64,000 nt of DNA from an uncultured Bacteroidales bacterium. Lineage in GTDB: Bacteria > Bacteroidota > Bacteroidia > Bacteroidales > UBA932. The stretch is taken from contig CALUTU010000011.1 in assembly GCA_944323785.1 (NCBI GenBank), positions 1-64,000 of the forward strand, written 5' to 3'. A model generated the notes under the pieces. The model saw nothing but the letters and a program-made list of their open reading frames with translations. It ran no database searches and was not told the DNA's origin. The position numbers were made by a program, and so were the translations under genes. This document shows, piece after piece, positions 43,874 through 54,535 of the stretch. Position 1 is the stretch's first letter, and each line of letters opens with the position of its first letter.

Positions 43874-45940
43874 ATGATTGACGAGACCTTGAATCCTTCT
43901 GTAGAGAAGAGTACTGCTGAAAATTCCGTAGAGAATTCTGAAACACTGAATGTTAACCCTACCGAGAACGCTCCTGTCGCGGAGGAGACCACGGCTGCCG
44001 GTGCATCTGCCGAGGCTGCCGGAGAGATTGCGGATGCCGCTGCTTCCGTGGCGGCTGAGACTCCCGTGGCTGCTGAGACAGAGGCGGAGACTGCCGTTGA
44101 GGAGATGCGCGGAGCGGTCATCAGTGATGAGGAACTTAAGAAACTGTCCTCAAAGAGCCTGAAAGAGATAGTGGAGACATTCCGCAATCTCGTGGAGAAC
44201 GGGGACATCATGGAGTTGAACAGGCAGGCTGAGTATATCAAGGCCACTTTCTATAAAGTTCTGAAAGAGGAGAAGATCGCTTCGGGATATCATGCACTTC
44301 CCGGTTCGGCCGACTATGTGGAGATGCCGGAGAACGAGACTGATGCGGAGCCCGCACCGGAGGCTGCTTCTTCCGAGCCCGAAGAGGCTGCCGGAGAGCC
44401 GGAAGCCGCTCCTGCAAAAGAAGACGAGGAGGTGTCAGTCAATCCTTTCGTAGAGATAGAGCGTGCGTTCAAAGACCTGTACGCCAATTATAAAGCCCGT
44501 CGCGCAGTGTATTTCCAGAATCTGGAGCGCGAGAAACAGCTCAATCTGGAGAAGAAGCTGGAAGTCATAGAGGAACTGAAGAAGCTGCTGGAGAGTACGG
44601 AGGACATCAATAAGATCTTCCCCGAATTCAGGGCCCTCCAGACAAGGTGGCGTGAGATAGGCCCGGTGCCCCAGGCCAGAATCAAGGACGTGTACGACAC
44701 CTATCAGCACAATGTCGAGAATTTCTACGACCTGGTCAAGATAAACAATGAGCTCCGCGATCTGGATTTCAAGAAGAATCTGGAACTGAAGACCGAGCTT
44801 TGCGAGCGTGCAGAGGCTCTGGAGAACAATCCGAATGTAGTCGAGGCGTTCAACCTGCTTCAGAAACTGCATGAGGAGTGGAAGGAGTGCGGCCCTGTGG
44901 CCAAGGAGTTCCGCGAGGAGATATGGGAGAGATTCCGCGCCGCCACTTCCCGTATCAATAAGATGCACCAGGCTTACTTCGAGGGGCTGAAGGTGCAGCA
45001 GAAGGAGAACCTGGCGGCCAAGACCGTTCTCTGCGAGAAGGCAGAGGCTCTGGCTGACAAGGATATCAAGGATTCCAACGGTTGGAATTCAGTGACCAAG
45101 GAGTTCGAGGAGATACAGAAGGAGTGGAGGAAGATCGGTTTCGCCTCCAAGAAGGACAATCAGAAGATATACGACCGTTTCAGGGCTGCCTGCGATAAGT
45201 TCTATAACCGCAAGAGGGAGTTCTATGCGGAGTTCAAGGAGCAGATGAGCGGCAATATGGAGAAGAAGATCGCTCTTTGCGAGCAGGCTGAGGCAGTACA
45301 GGACAGTACTGACTGGAAGAAGACTACCGACTATCTGATCTCGCTTCAGAAACAGTGGAAGGAGGTAGGCCCTGTATCCCGCAAGAAGTCCGACCAGATC
45401 TGGGCAAGGTTCCGTGCGGCCTGCGATCATTTCTTCGACAACAAGGAGAAGAATTACGGCGGTGTGGATCCTCAGTATGTGGACAATCTGAGGGCAAAGC
45501 AGGCGATCATAGAGGAGATAGGCGCTTATGTGTCTACAGGCGACATCAATGCTGACAATAGGGCGGCCAGGGAGTTCTCCGAGAGATGGAATGCGGTAGG
45601 TTTCGTGCCTTTCAAGGAGAAGGAGAGGATTGCGGAACAGTACCGTGCGGCCATGTCCGACAAGTTCCCTGATTTCAGAGTTGCAGGAGGCAGAGGCCGT
45701 ATGCAGAGGTCCCGCGGCAGGGTGGAGGTGAGTCCGGCCCGTCAGGAAAGGGAGCGTCTGCTGCAGAAGTTCCGCAAGCTGGAAAGCGAGATTGCCACAT
45801 ACGAGAACAATATCGGATTCTTCGCAAGTTCCAAGAAGGCCGAGTCGCTGGTAAGGGAATTCCAGAAGAAGATTGACGCGGCAAAGAGTGAACTTGCTGA
45901 ACTTGAAGAGAAAATACACAATCTGGACGCTCAGGAATAA
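43874..45940 (+). CDS. DUF349 repeat protein
   Basis: This 688-residue acidic protein has a Glu/Ala/Pro-rich disordered N-terminal 100 residues, then several DUF349 repeats (about residues 200-610), each with the pattern seen in [20 protein letters not shown] and [22 protein letters not shown]-terminal coiled coil ([18 protein letters not shown]) ends the protein. DUF349 proteins are found across Bacteroidetes and their role is not established. The ATG at 43874 follows a good -7 box. Confidence 0.85.
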   Translation: MIDETLNPSVEKSTAENSVENSETLNVNPTENAPVAEETTAAGASAEAAGEIADAAASVAAETPVAAETEAETAVEEMRGAVISDEELKKLSSKSLKEIVETFRNLVENGDIMELNRQAEYIKATFYKVLKEEKIASGYHALPGSADYVEMPENETDAEPAPEAASSEPEEAAGEPEAAPAKEDEEVSVNPFVEIERAFKDLYANYKARRAVYFQNLEREKQLNLEKKLEVIEELKKLLESTEDINKIFPEFRALQTRWREIGPVPQARIKDVYDTYQHNVENFYDLVKINNELRDLDFKKNLELKTELCERAEALENNPNVVEAFNLLQKLHEEWKECGPVAKEFREEIWERFRAATSRINKMHQAYFEGLKVQQKENLAAKTVLCEKAEALADKDIKDSNGWNSVTKEFEEIQKEWRKIGFASKKDNQKIYDRFRAACDKFYNRKREFYAEFKEQMSGNMEKKIALCEQAEAVQDSTDWKKTTDYLISLQKQWKEVGPVSRKKSDQIWARFRAACDHFFDNKEKNYGGVDPQYVDNLRAKQAIIEEIGAYVSTGDINADNRAAREFSERWNAVGFVPFKEKERIAEQYRAAMSDKFPDFRVAGGRGRMQRSRGRVEVSPARQERERLLQKFRKLESEIATYENNIGFFASSKKAESLVREFQKKIDAAKSELAELEEKIHNLDAQE

Positions 45941-45943
45941 GGC

Positions 45944-47839
45944 ATGAACAAGAATACTGTTATCGGCATCACGCTGATAGGACTCCTGCTTATAGGCTTT
46001 TCGGTTTTCAATGCAAGGATGGCCAGGGAGCAGGCCGAGGTTAAGAGAGTACAGGACTCGATAGCTGCCGCAAAGGCATTTGAGTACGCAGAGCAGATGG
46101 CTCAGGCGCAGACAGACAGCACTGGGGCTCCCGTTGCGGACCAGGATGGTCAGCAGACATACCGGAGCACGTATGCCAATCCTTTCATCGAGGCGGCTTA
46201 CAACGGCGGTGAGGAGTTCTACTATCTGGAAAACAATAAACTGAAGATCAGATATACGACCAAGGGCGGTCAGGCCGAGAACGTGCTGATCAAGGATTAC
46301 TACACCAGTGACAGCACCGACCTGTATCTGATGAAGGACGGATACAGCGACTTCGGTCTGCAGCTGTACACCAGTCAGTATATCAACACCGGCGACCTTA
46401 CCTACGAAAAGGTGGTCAGCACGGACTCCACCCTCGTCATGAGGCTGTATTTCGCCGAGGACTCATACATAGAGCACAGATATTATCTGCCTGCGGACAG
46501 TTATATGGTGGACTTTGACGTACACATGGTCAATATGGACGCCCATATTCCCCGCAACGCATCCCAGTTCGAGATAGCCTGGAACATGGATGTGCCCCGT
46601 CTGGAGAGGGGGTACAAGAACGAGCAGATGTACTCCACCGTTGATTACAAGTATCCCGGAAAGGTGAAGAAGGTGGAGAATCTGGGCATGATGCGCGGAG
46701 CCCGTTCCGGCGGTCAGCATAAGGAAGTGACTACCCGTATCGAGTGGCTGGCCTTCCAGCAGCAGTACTTCTCGGCCATACTCAGGGCAAAGGATAATTT
46801 CGAGTCGGGCAACCTCTCGCTGAATTTCTATCCTGAGACCGATCCGGACCGCCGCCTGATGAACTGCTCGGCGCTGGCCCTCGTGCAGTACGACCCGGGT
46901 GCCGATGTCACCGTGCCCTTCGAGTTCTACTACGGTCCCAACCATTTCCGTACCCTCAAGAGCTACGATTACGATTTTGAGAAGATAGTGCCCCTCGGAG
47001 GCTGGCTCGTAAGATGGATCAACAGGGGTGTCATCATCCCCGTATTTGACCTCTTCGGCCGCTTCATCAGCAACTACGGTATCATCATCCTGCTGCTGAC
47101 CCTGCTTATCAAGCTGGTCATCTCGCCGCTGACTCTCAAATCCTATATGTCCTCGGCCAAGATGAATGTCCTCAGGCCCGAGCTGGATAAGATCAACGCC
47201 AAGTATCCGCGTCAGGAAGATGCCCTGAAGAAACAGCAGGAGACCATGGACCTGTACCGCAAGGCCGGTGTGAGCATGTTCGGAGGCTGTCTCCCCATGC
47301 TGCTCCAGTTCCCGGTGCTCTTCGCGATGTTCCGTTTCTTCCCGGCCTCGTTCGAGCTCCGTCAGAAAGGCTTCCTGTGGGCGGATGACCTGAGTACCTA
47401 CGACTCGATTCTCGATTTCGGATTCAATATACCGCTGTACGGTGACCACGTCAGTCTCTTCGCCATCCTCTGCGCCCTGAGTATGTATTTCTCGGCCAGG
47501 ATGACTCAGGGCAGCAGCGCGGACAACAATCCCCAGATGAAGAGTATGCGCAACATGACCCTCTACTTCATGCCCATCTTCATGCTGTTCATCTGCAACA
47601 ACCTCTCCAGCGGTCTGACATACTACTATCTGCTCTCCAACCTCATAATGATGCTTCAGACCTGGATCATCCGCCGTTTCTTCGTGGATGAGGAGAAGAT
47701 CATGGCCAGGGTGCGCGCCGCATCCGTAAAAGGTGCGGCCAAGCCCAAGTCCAAGTTCCAGCAGCGTCTTGAGGCCATCCAGAAGGCCCAGCAGGAGGCC
47801 ATCCGCGAGCAGCAGAGGCAGCAGCAAAGACGAAGATAA
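45944..47839 (+). CDS. yidC: Membrane protein insertase YidC
   Basis: YidC (Oxa1 family) inserts and folds inner-membrane proteins, with or without Sec. This 631-residue protein has an N-terminal transmembrane helix (GITLIGLLLIGFSVF), a large periplasmic domain (about residues 80-350) and the conserved membrane core with FGRFISNYGIIILLLTLLIK and SAKMNVLRPELDKINAKYP. The C-terminal tail is rich in Gln and Arg. It follows DUF349 by 3 bp and precedes yggS, so these genes form one unit. Confidence 0.97.
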   Translation: MNKNTVIGITLIGLLLIGFSVFNARMAREQAEVKRVQDSIAAAKAFEYAEQMAQAQTDSTGAPVADQDGQQTYRSTYANPFIEAAYNGGEEFYYLENNKLKIRYTTKGGQAENVLIKDYYTSDSTDLYLMKDGYSDFGLQLYTSQYINTGDLTYEKVVSTDSTLVMRLYFAEDSYIEHRYYLPADSYMVDFDVHMVNMDAHIPRNASQFEIAWNMDVPRLERGYKNEQMYSTVDYKYPGKVKKVENLGMMRGARSGGQHKEVTTRIEWLAFQQQYFSAILRAKDNFESGNLSLNFYPETDPDRRLMNCSALALVQYDPGADVTVPFEFYYGPNHFRTLKSYDYDFEKIVPLGGWLVRWINRGVIIPVFDLFGRFISNYGIIILLLTLLIKLVISPLTLKSYMSSAKMNVLRPELDKINAKYPRQEDALKKQQETMDLYRKAGVSMFGGCLPMLLQFPVLFAMFRFFPASFELRQKGFLWADDLSTYDSILDFGFNIPLYGDHVSLFAILCALSMYFSARMTQGSSADNNPQMKSMRNMTLYFMPIFMLFICNNLSSGLTYYYLLSNLIMMLQTWIIRRFFVDEEKIMARVRAASVKGAAKPKSKFQQRLEAIQKAQQEAIREQQRQQQRRR

Positions 47840-47858
47840 TATATAAGGAGGAAATATA

Positions 47859-48563
47859 ATGGGACACATAAGTGAGAATATCCTGTCGCTGAGGCAGGAA
47901 CTGCCCTCCGGGGTCGAGCTCGTGGCAGTGTCCAAATTCAAGTCGGGAGAGGAGATCCTCGAGGCCTATGAAGCGGGCCAGCGGGTCTTCGGCGAGAGCC
48001 GTCCCCAGGAACTCAAGGAGAAGGCCCTCTCCCTGCCCAAGGATATAGAGTGGCATTTCATAGGTCATTTGCAGAGCAACAAGATAAAGATGACCGTGCC
48101 GTATGTCAGGCTGATTCATTCGGTGGATACCCCGAAGCTCTTCTTCGAGATTGAACGTTGGTGCCGCCAGAACGGCTATAGCGTGGATGTGCTCCTCGAG
48201 ATGCACATAGCCTCGGAGGAGAGCAAGCAGGGCTTCTCCGATGAGGAGGTGATGGATTTCCTTGCAGGGATAGAGCAGGCCCGTCAGTCCGGGGACAATG
48301 AGAAATATCCCTCTCAGGTCCGCATCCGCGGGGTCATGGGCATGGCCTCCCTCACGGAGGACGAGGAACTTATCCGCAGGGAGTTCGCTCATCTGAACTC
48401 AGTGTTCGACAGCATCAAGGCTCTTGATTATCCTTTCCTGGGACAGTTTGACCTGAAGTCGTTCGGGATGACGCACGACTATCATATCGCGGTGGAGATG
48501 GGCAGCAATATGGTTCGCGTCGGCACTAAAATTTTCGGTCCCCGGGGAGTCCGTTTATCATAG
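47859..48563 (+). CDS. yggS: PLP homeostasis protein (YggS family)
   Basis: This 234-residue cytosolic protein has a single alanine-racemase-like barrel that binds pyridoxal phosphate. The PLP-binding Lys is in LVAVSKFKS near residue 26. HFIGHLQSNKI and VRIRGVMGMASL are family signatures, and GSNMVRVGTKIFG ends the fold. It buffers PLP and amino or keto acid pools. Its tail overlaps an inverted repeat that may end transcription. Confidence 0.95.
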   Translation: MGHISENILSLRQELPSGVELVAVSKFKSGEEILEAYEAGQRVFGESRPQELKEKALSLPKDIEWHFIGHLQSNKIKMTVPYVRLIHSVDTPKLFFEIERWCRQNGYSVDVLLEMHIASEESKQGFSDEEVMDFLAGIEQARQSGDNEKYPSQVRIRGVMGMASLTEDEELIRREFAHLNSVFDSIKALDYPFLGQFDLKSFGMTHDYHIAVEMGSNMVRVGTKIFGPRGVRLS

Positions 48564-48613
48564 CAGGCGAACTGCTGTGTTATGCCTTGCATTTCACCCG
48601 CTCTGATAAACGG
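48551..48613. repeat. Inverted repeat between convergent yggS and dapF
   Basis: Arms CCGTTTATCA (48551-48560) and TGATAAACGG (48604-48613) are perfect over 10 bp, separated by 43 bp. The left arm covers the yggS stop. It could act as a two-way stop for transcription, though the loop is long. Confidence 0.5.
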
Positions 48614-48617
48614 AAGG

Positions 48618-49436
48618 TTAGAGGTGTGCCTGAAAGACCAGTTCTACGGGTCCGGTTAGTTCGACGTTTGAGAATATTCCGCTCCGATGGCTGAACGACA
48701 CCGTGAAGGTGTCCGAGGTTGACCGGAGCGTGTATTTTTCCCGGCGGTCGCCTTTCATCCATGCCGCGACGGCCGAGGCTATGATGCCGGTGCCGCAGGA
48801 CAGCGTCTCGTATTCCACTCCCTTTTCGTATGTACGTACTCTCAGAGCCTCCTCCTGGCCGGAATATTGTACGAAGTTGACATTTACGCCTTTGGGTGCG
48901 AACCGGCTGTCGTATCTCCATCTGCGGCCCTCTTTCAGGACATCCAGAATGTTCAGGTCATTCCTGAACATTACCAGATGATCTGTACCGGTGTTCATCC
49001 GCCAAGCCTTGCTGTACTGACCCTCCGTCTCCGGCAGCTCTACGGGCTCAACGGAAGTGATGTCGTTCATGCTCAGACAGACGATGCTCTTATTGCCCTC
49101 GGAGGCGACAATCCTGCCGCGGTGAATGCCGTCCGGGGCTTCGAAGACCCAGCTGCCGTCCTTTCCCGAAGCCGGTATGCCGGTACGCCCGGCCAGATCC
49201 ACTATGCAGCGGCCTCCGTTGCCGCACATCATGCCGCCCGAGCCGTCATTGTTGAAGAACCGCATGGCGAAGTCATAGTCCATGCTGCCTTCCAGGATGA
49301 TGAGCCCGTCGGCTCCGATGCCGTAACGCCGGTCGCAAAGTCTGATTACCTCATCTGTGGAAATATCCGCCCTGCTTTCCAGGGAAGTTACCAGCACGAA
49401 GTCGTTGCCGGCCGCCTGATATTTGTAGAAGTCCAT
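48618..49436 (-). CDS. dapF: Diaminopimelate epimerase
   Basis: DapF interconverts LL- and meso-diaminopimelate, for lysine and peptidoglycan. The two catalytic cysteines are in GMMCGNGGRC (near residue 72) and SCGTGIIAS (near residue 216). YQAAGNDFVLV opens the protein as expected. At 272 residues it has normal length. It is 2 bp downstream of lpxB in a surE-lpxB-dapF run. Confidence 0.96.
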   Translation of the reverse strand: MDFYKYQAAGNDFVLVTSLESRADISTDEVIRLCDRRYGIGADGLIILEGSMDYDFAMRFFNNDGSGGMMCGNGGRCIVDLAGRTGIPASGKDGSWVFEAPDGIHRGRIVASEGNKSIVCLSMNDITSVEPVELPETEGQYSKAWRMNTGTDHLVMFRNDLNILDVLKEGRRWRYDSRFAPKGVNVNFVQYSGQEEALRVRTYEKGVEYETLSCGTGIIASAVAAWMKGDRREKYTLRSTSDTFTVSFSHRSGIFSNVELTGPVELVFQAHL

Positions 49437-49438
49437 GA

Positions 49439-50584
49439 TCAGAGTCCTTTTATAAGCTGTTCGATATCGGCTGCGGTGCGCTCGGCGGAGCCTCTTTCCC
49501 CTAGCATAGCCCGCATGTCGTCGTAGTCCTTTATCATGCGGCTGCGGTATGCCCTGTCATCCGTCATGCGGAGCACCTCGTCCGCGATATGCTCCGGAGT
49601 GCAGTCGCCCTGCAGCAGTTCCCTGAAAATATGCCTGCCTAGAATCATGTTGGCCAGCGAGATGGTGTCCAGCCTGACCACCAGCCTGGCCAGGAAATAG
49701 GTTATGGGATTCATCCCGTAGCAGACTACCTGGGGCGTACCTATAATCGCGGCCTCCAGGCTTGCCGTGCCTGAGGAGATCACGGCCGCCTCGGAATGGC
49801 TCAGGACTCCGTAGGTGTCGTTCTGTATGATCTCGATGCCGCTGTCTCCTATGTATTTGCCGTAGTATTCCGGATCTATGGACGGGGCTGCCGCCAGCAG
49901 AAAGCGGAATCTGCCGCCAGTTCTTTCCTTCAGTATGGCGGCGGTGCGGACGATTCTGGGCATAAGGTAGTCCACTTCCATCCTGCGGCTGCCGGCCAGA
50001 AATGCCAGCAGCGGCCGCCCGTCGTCCGTCAGGGAGTGGGTGCGGAGGAAGTCTTCCCGTGACAGGTGTACTGACGGAGTGCTGCCGATGTTGTCCACCA
50101 GCGGATTGCCGTTGTAGACGGCATCCACGCCTTTTGCCTTGAAATACCCCACTTCGAACGGGAAGATTATGAAGACTTTGTCCACGTACTTTTTCAGCAG
50201 TCTGATCCTGGACTCTCCTCGGGCCCATGCCTTCGGAGGGATGTAGTAGAAGACCTTGAATCCTCTTTCATGGGCGAAGCGGGCTATCTTGAGATTGAAT
50301 CCCGGATAGTCAATCAGAATCACCGCGTCCGGCCTGTACTGCAGGATGTCCTCCTTGCAGAAGCGGAGATTGCGCAGGATGCTGCCCAGGTGGCTGAGCA
50401 CCTCCACGAAGCCCATGACGGCATTGTCCCGGTAGTCCTTGACTAGAGTGCCGCCGACGACCGCCATTTTCCCTCCGCCCCAGAACCTTATGTCGCAGGA
50501 CGGGTCGTGCCGCAGCAGGCCTTTCATCAGGTTGGCCCCGTGCAGGTCGCCTGATGCCTCGCCGGCTATGATGTAGTATCTCAT
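49439..50584 (-). CDS. lpxB: Lipid-A-disaccharide synthase
   Basis: LpxB joins UDP-diacylglucosamine and lipid X to form the disaccharide of lipid A at the inner membrane face. The N-terminal GEASGDLHGANLMKGL and the middle IDYPGFNLKIARFA are family motifs; the C-terminal GTASLEAAIIGTPQVVCYG binds the UDP-sugar. At 381 residues it is typical. It lies 3 bp after surE and 2 bp before dapF. Confidence 0.97.
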   Translation of the reverse strand: MRYYIIAGEASGDLHGANLMKGLLRHDPSCDIRFWGGGKMAVVGGTLVKDYRDNAVMGFVEVLSHLGSILRNLRFCKEDILQYRPDAVILIDYPGFNLKIARFAHERGFKVFYYIPPKAWARGESRIRLLKKYVDKVFIIFPFEVGYFKAKGVDAVYNGNPLVDNIGSTPSVHLSREDFLRTHSLTDDGRPLLAFLAGSRRMEVDYLMPRIVRTAAILKERTGGRFRFLLAAAPSIDPEYYGKYIGDSGIEIIQNDTYGVLSHSEAAVISSGTASLEAAIIGTPQVVCYGMNPITYFLARLVVRLDTISLANMILGRHIFRELLQGDCTPEHIADEVLRMTDDRAYRSRMIKDYDDMRAMLGERGSAERTAADIEQLIKGL

Positions 50585-50587
50585 GGC

Positions 50588-51367
50588 TTACAGATTCCAG
50601 GCCCGGCCCAGCCGCTCCATCTCCGCATAGTCCGTAGTATCCACGCGGTGCGGAACGACAGTGATGTATTTATGGTATACCAGCCAGTGGTCTCCGTCCG
50701 AGCCCTCTTTCTCATGATTCTCGAAGTGTCCGGCCATCATGAAATACTTGCCTCCGTTCTCATCGTAATGGGTGTCGAACTCTTCTACCCAGCGTCCACG
50801 GCCTCTGCGGGCCATGCGTATGCCGAGAATCTCGTCCGCCGGGATGGCCGGGAAGTTGACATTGAGATAGGTGTCCTTGTCAGGAGGAAACTCCAGGAAC
50901 TTCTCGATGATGGTGCCGGCGTACCTGAGTACCGGGCTGAAGTCCGGGTGTGGCTTGTGTGTACACAGGGAAAATCCTATCGAAGGTATCTCATAGACGG
51001 TTCCTTCTATGCAGGCTCCGAGGGTGCCGGAATACAGGGAGGCCACTGAGCAGTTGGCTCCGTGGTTGATGCCCGAGACGACTATGTCGGGAAGCTCGCC
51101 TTTTGGGAAGCACTCGTTGATGCCTATCTTGACGCAGTCCACCGGTGTGCCGTTGAATGTGTATTCACGAAGGCCCGGCTCGTCCTTGACCTGCTTCAGG
51201 TACAGGGGGGTGTCCATGGACAGGGCAGCGGACTTTCCGGACTGCGGGTGCAGGGGCGCCACGACCGTGACATTGCCGTATCCGGCCATGATTCCGGCCA
51301 GTACGTGGATGCCCTCAGCGTCTATTCCGTCGTCGTTTGTGATTAGGATTTCTCTGGTAGATCTCAT
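50588..51367 (-). CDS. surE: 5'/3'-nucleotidase SurE
   Basis: SurE is a metal-dependent phosphatase of nucleoside monophosphates. The metal site is in ITNDDGIDAEGI near residue 10, with a second part in VVSGINHGANC near residue 98. At 259 residues it has the usual length. The ATG at 51367 was taken over one seven codons upstream because the Asp-Asp motif should sit close to the N-terminus. It heads the surE-lpxB-dapF operon. Confidence 0.95.
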   Translation of the reverse strand: MRSTREILITNDDGIDAEGIHVLAGIMAGYGNVTVVAPLHPQSGKSAALSMDTPLYLKQVKDEPGLREYTFNGTPVDCVKIGINECFPKGELPDIVVSGINHGANCSVASLYSGTLGACIEGTVYEIPSIGFSLCTHKPHPDFSPVLRYAGTIIEKFLEFPPDKDTYLNVNFPAIPADEILGIRMARRGRGRWVEEFDTHYDENGGKYFMMAGHFENHEKEGSDGDHWLVYHKYITVVPHRVDTTDYAEMERLGRAWNL

Positions 51368-51385
51368 ATTGTAAAATATTGTCCG

Positions 51386-51393
51386 CAAATATA
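51386..51393 (-). promoter_or_regulatory. -7 box for surE-lpxB-dapF
   Basis: TATATTTG on the minus strand matches the consensus, 18 bp upstream of the surE start codon. Confidence 0.6.
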
Positions 51394-51414
51394 GGTTATT
51401 TCTGCCGGAAATGA

Positions 51415-52458
<1,044 letters not shown>

Positions 52459-52482
52459 ACGGCAGATAAAGTATTTATAGTA

Positions 52483-52510
52483 AGCCATCAGATTTTCTGG
52501 TGGCTTTTTT
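52483..52510 (+). terminator. gapA terminator
   Basis: Arms AGCCATCAG and CTGGTGGCT pair fully with one G-U wobble, loop ATTTT, followed by a T6 run. It separates gapA from the TPR regulator gene, whose -7 box follows directly. Confidence 0.9.
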
Positions 52511-52511
52511 G

Positions 52512-52519
52512 TACATTTG
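52512..52519 (+). promoter_or_regulatory. -7 box for the TPR/HTH gene
   Basis: TACATTTG is an exact TAnnTTTG match 22 bp before the ATG at 52542, immediately after the gapA terminator. Confidence 0.6.
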
Positions 52520-52541
52520 TCCGCACAAAGGAACTTGCCTT

Positions 52542-54194
52542 ATGAGATATCTGCGTTTGTGTCTGTTTGTTGTCCTGTCATTTCTGTCCGTAACGGTGAA
52601 AGTCTCAGCTGAAAGCCAGGATTCGGTATTGCTGGGTCTGTACGGGGACTCCATGGAGAAAGGGGATGTCCCCGACGCTATGGATGCTGCGGCCGTAATT
52701 CTATCCAGAATAGATTCTGCCTCGGTGGATGTGCAGACAGCCGTGATGGCGGAAGACCTGGCGGAGTATCTGGACAAGGCCTTCCGTTATTCCGAGGCGC
52801 TCAGATGGCGGAGCCTGGCTTCTGCCGGATATGGCAAGAGTCCGGAACACAGGCAGGATTATGCCAGGAATGAACTGGAGCTAGCCAAACTGTATTACAG
52901 GACAGGCACGTTTCACAAGGCATTCGTGCATGTCAACAATGCTATGGACGTATACTCGGAGGGAAGGGAAAATAAGGAGCATCTTGAGTGTGTGAACCTG
53001 CTTGGAGCTCTTTATTATGCGTGTCGGGACTATGACAGGTCCAGTGACTATTTCAGGCAATGTGCAAAAGGAGCTGAGTCTATAAGAGATACCTCCATGC
53101 TGTTACTGGCCCTTAATAACATGGCGGTATATATTTACAGCCAGTCAGACTCGGTCGAGACCAAAAAACTGCTGTTGGAATGTGCGGAATTGTGTCGGCA
53201 GTCAGGCAATACCTCCTTTTTGTCAAAGGTCTACATTAACATAAGCCTTATGTCGATCAGGTCGAAAGACTTTGATGCCGCACGCAGGTATCTTGATGCA
53301 GCAAGACCGATATTGACGGATGTGGGAGAGAATGGGCAGTATTATTACTATTCCGCGATAATAGACTATAGGCAGGGAGATCTTGATGCTGCAATAGTCT
53401 CATTGCATAAGGCCGTGGACTTGTATAGTCTGGGCGAATTCGGGGAGAGAAGGCAGGCGTGCCTGGAGCTGCTGCAGGAGATTTACGCTGTCAGGGGGGA
53501 TTATGAGAATGCTTATAACACGCTATTCAATTATTATACGGCTTCAAAGCAATACGACAGGGAGGGGGCCGTCATAGAGCTCTTCAAAGTCCAGAATGAA
53601 AAATTGCTCAATGAACAGAGAGAAGAGGAGCTATCCAGAAAAAGGGCTCTGGCAGTCTGGTTGTCAGTGAGCGTCTTCCTGCTTGTCTTGATATCGGCTC
53701 TGGCAGTTATGATGTACAAGCGTCGTGAGTATGAGATAAGGCGCAGGGAACAGGAACTTGCTGCAAGAAAGGAAATCGAGGAACTGAAGCAGATGCAGCA
53801 GTATAAGACAGACTGTCTCGTAAATGACACTATAGAAAATCTCAACAGGCTTGGGGCGAGGATGAAGGATGAGGAACTGCAAAAAGAACTGGCGCGAATA
53901 TGCGGTGACCTTAAGGATGCTAAAAAGAGGGATGAGTGGATGGAGATAAAGTCTTTCGTTCCTAAGTTTGACTCGGATTTCTACCGTAATCTGATACAGG
54001 CGTATCCTTCGCTCACTCTTAACGAGAGGAGGCTCTGCGTCTTTCTCAATATGAGCCTTACGACGAAAGAAATATCCGATATCACCCGCCAGTCGGTGCA
54101 GAGTATCAATACCGCACGAGGGAGACTGCGCAGGAAACTGGGTATAAACGGAGACAATGTCTCGATGCAGGAATTTCTGTCAAAGTTCAACTAG
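52542..54194 (+). CDS. Membrane TPR protein with C-terminal helix-turn-helix
   Basis: This 550-residue protein has a signal peptide or anchor (LCLFVVLSFLSVTVKVSA), about 320 residues of tetratricopeptide-like helices, one transmembrane helix near residue 375 (ALAVWLSVSVFLLVLISALAV), a basic coiled coil, and a C-terminal LuxR-like helix-turn-helix (LTTKEISDITRQSVQSINTA). This layout, with sensing outside and DNA binding inside, is widespread in Bacteroidetes; targets and signals are unknown. It is a single-gene unit with its own promoter. Confidence 0.82.
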   Translation: MRYLRLCLFVVLSFLSVTVKVSAESQDSVLLGLYGDSMEKGDVPDAMDAAAVILSRIDSASVDVQTAVMAEDLAEYLDKAFRYSEALRWRSLASAGYGKSPEHRQDYARNELELAKLYYRTGTFHKAFVHVNNAMDVYSEGRENKEHLECVNLLGALYYACRDYDRSSDYFRQCAKGAESIRDTSMLLLALNNMAVYIYSQSDSVETKKLLLECAELCRQSGNTSFLSKVYINISLMSIRSKDFDAARRYLDAARPILTDVGENGQYYYYSAIIDYRQGDLDAAIVSLHKAVDLYSLGEFGERRQACLELLQEIYAVRGDYENAYNTLFNYYTASKQYDREGAVIELFKVQNEKLLNEQREEELSRKRALAVWLSVSVFLLVLISALAVMMYKRREYEIRRREQELAARKEIEELKQMQQYKTDCLVNDTIENLNRLGARMKDEELQKELARICGDLKDAKKRDEWMEIKSFVPKFDSDFYRNLIQAYPSLTLNERRLCVFLNMSLTTKEISDITRQSVQSINTARGRLRRKLGINGDNVSMQEFLSKFN

Positions 54195-54296
54195 AGGCCC
54201 TATAAAAGGCTTTTGTACAACAATTGATATATGTCATGGCTGTGTTTGTACAAATAATGTGTATGTGATTTTCTTCGAGGAAAAGCAATCAAGACG

Positions 54297-54304
54297 TATT
54301 TTTG
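54297..54304 (+). promoter_or_regulatory. -7 box of the candidate RNA gene
   Basis: TATTTTTG is an exact TAnnTTTG match with no open reading frame downstream before the terminator at 54459. Confidence 0.55.
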
Positions 54305-54307
54305 CTA

Positions 54308-54496
54308 TGTGAATTAATGAATATGTCCCTCGTAAGGAACAGGTGCGGCAAAAAAGTTGTTTCATAAGAGTTGGGGGCCATATGCCGCGGATAGATTGAA
54401 AAGGTGCAGTTTGTCCACGCTGTATTATTAGGGTTCTATACGGCGATTTACCTGTTTGAAAGGAAGGAACGGAGTCTTCTGTTCTTTCCTTTTTTT
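54308..54496 (+). ncRNA. Candidate structured non-coding RNA, about 185 nt
   Basis: A predicted start near 54308 leads to a transcript ending at the terminator at 54459-54496. AACAGGT (54338-54344) pairs with ACCTGTT (54450-54456) and encloses two further hairpins: GCGGCA/TGCCGC (54345-54350, 54383-54388) and CGCTGTAT/ATACGGCG (54418-54425, 54438-54445, one G-U pair). This is a three-way junction plus terminator. It could be a small RNA, a 6S-type RNA, or a leader element that ends before the next gene, which has its own -7 box. Confidence 0.55.
54459..54496 (+). terminator. Strong rho-independent terminator
   Basis: A stem of about 15 pairs (left arm starting AAAGGAAGGAAC, right arm ending GTTCTTTCCTTT, GTCT tetraloop, two wobble pairs) is followed by at least six T residues. 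It ends the candidate RNA. Confidence 0.85.
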
Positions 54497-54527
54497 AGTT
54501 TCTCAATCCGTATTTGAATAGATTGAC

Positions 54528-54535
54528 TATCTTTG
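54528..54535 (+). promoter_or_regulatory. -7 box for the sensor-trkH operon
   Basis: TATCTTTG is an exact consensus match 23 bp upstream of the ATG at 54559, downstream of the RNA terminator. Confidence 0.55.

Noticed and set aside
43794-44247. N-terminal extension of trmD
   Set aside because: It would overlap the promoter and first part of the DUF349 gene; TrmD proteins begin at MRIDIIS.
54308-54496. The structured RNA as a known metabolite riboswitch
   Set aside because: No conserved core of cobalamin, TPP, FMN, SAM or preQ1 classes was recognised, and the next gene has its own promoter after the terminator.
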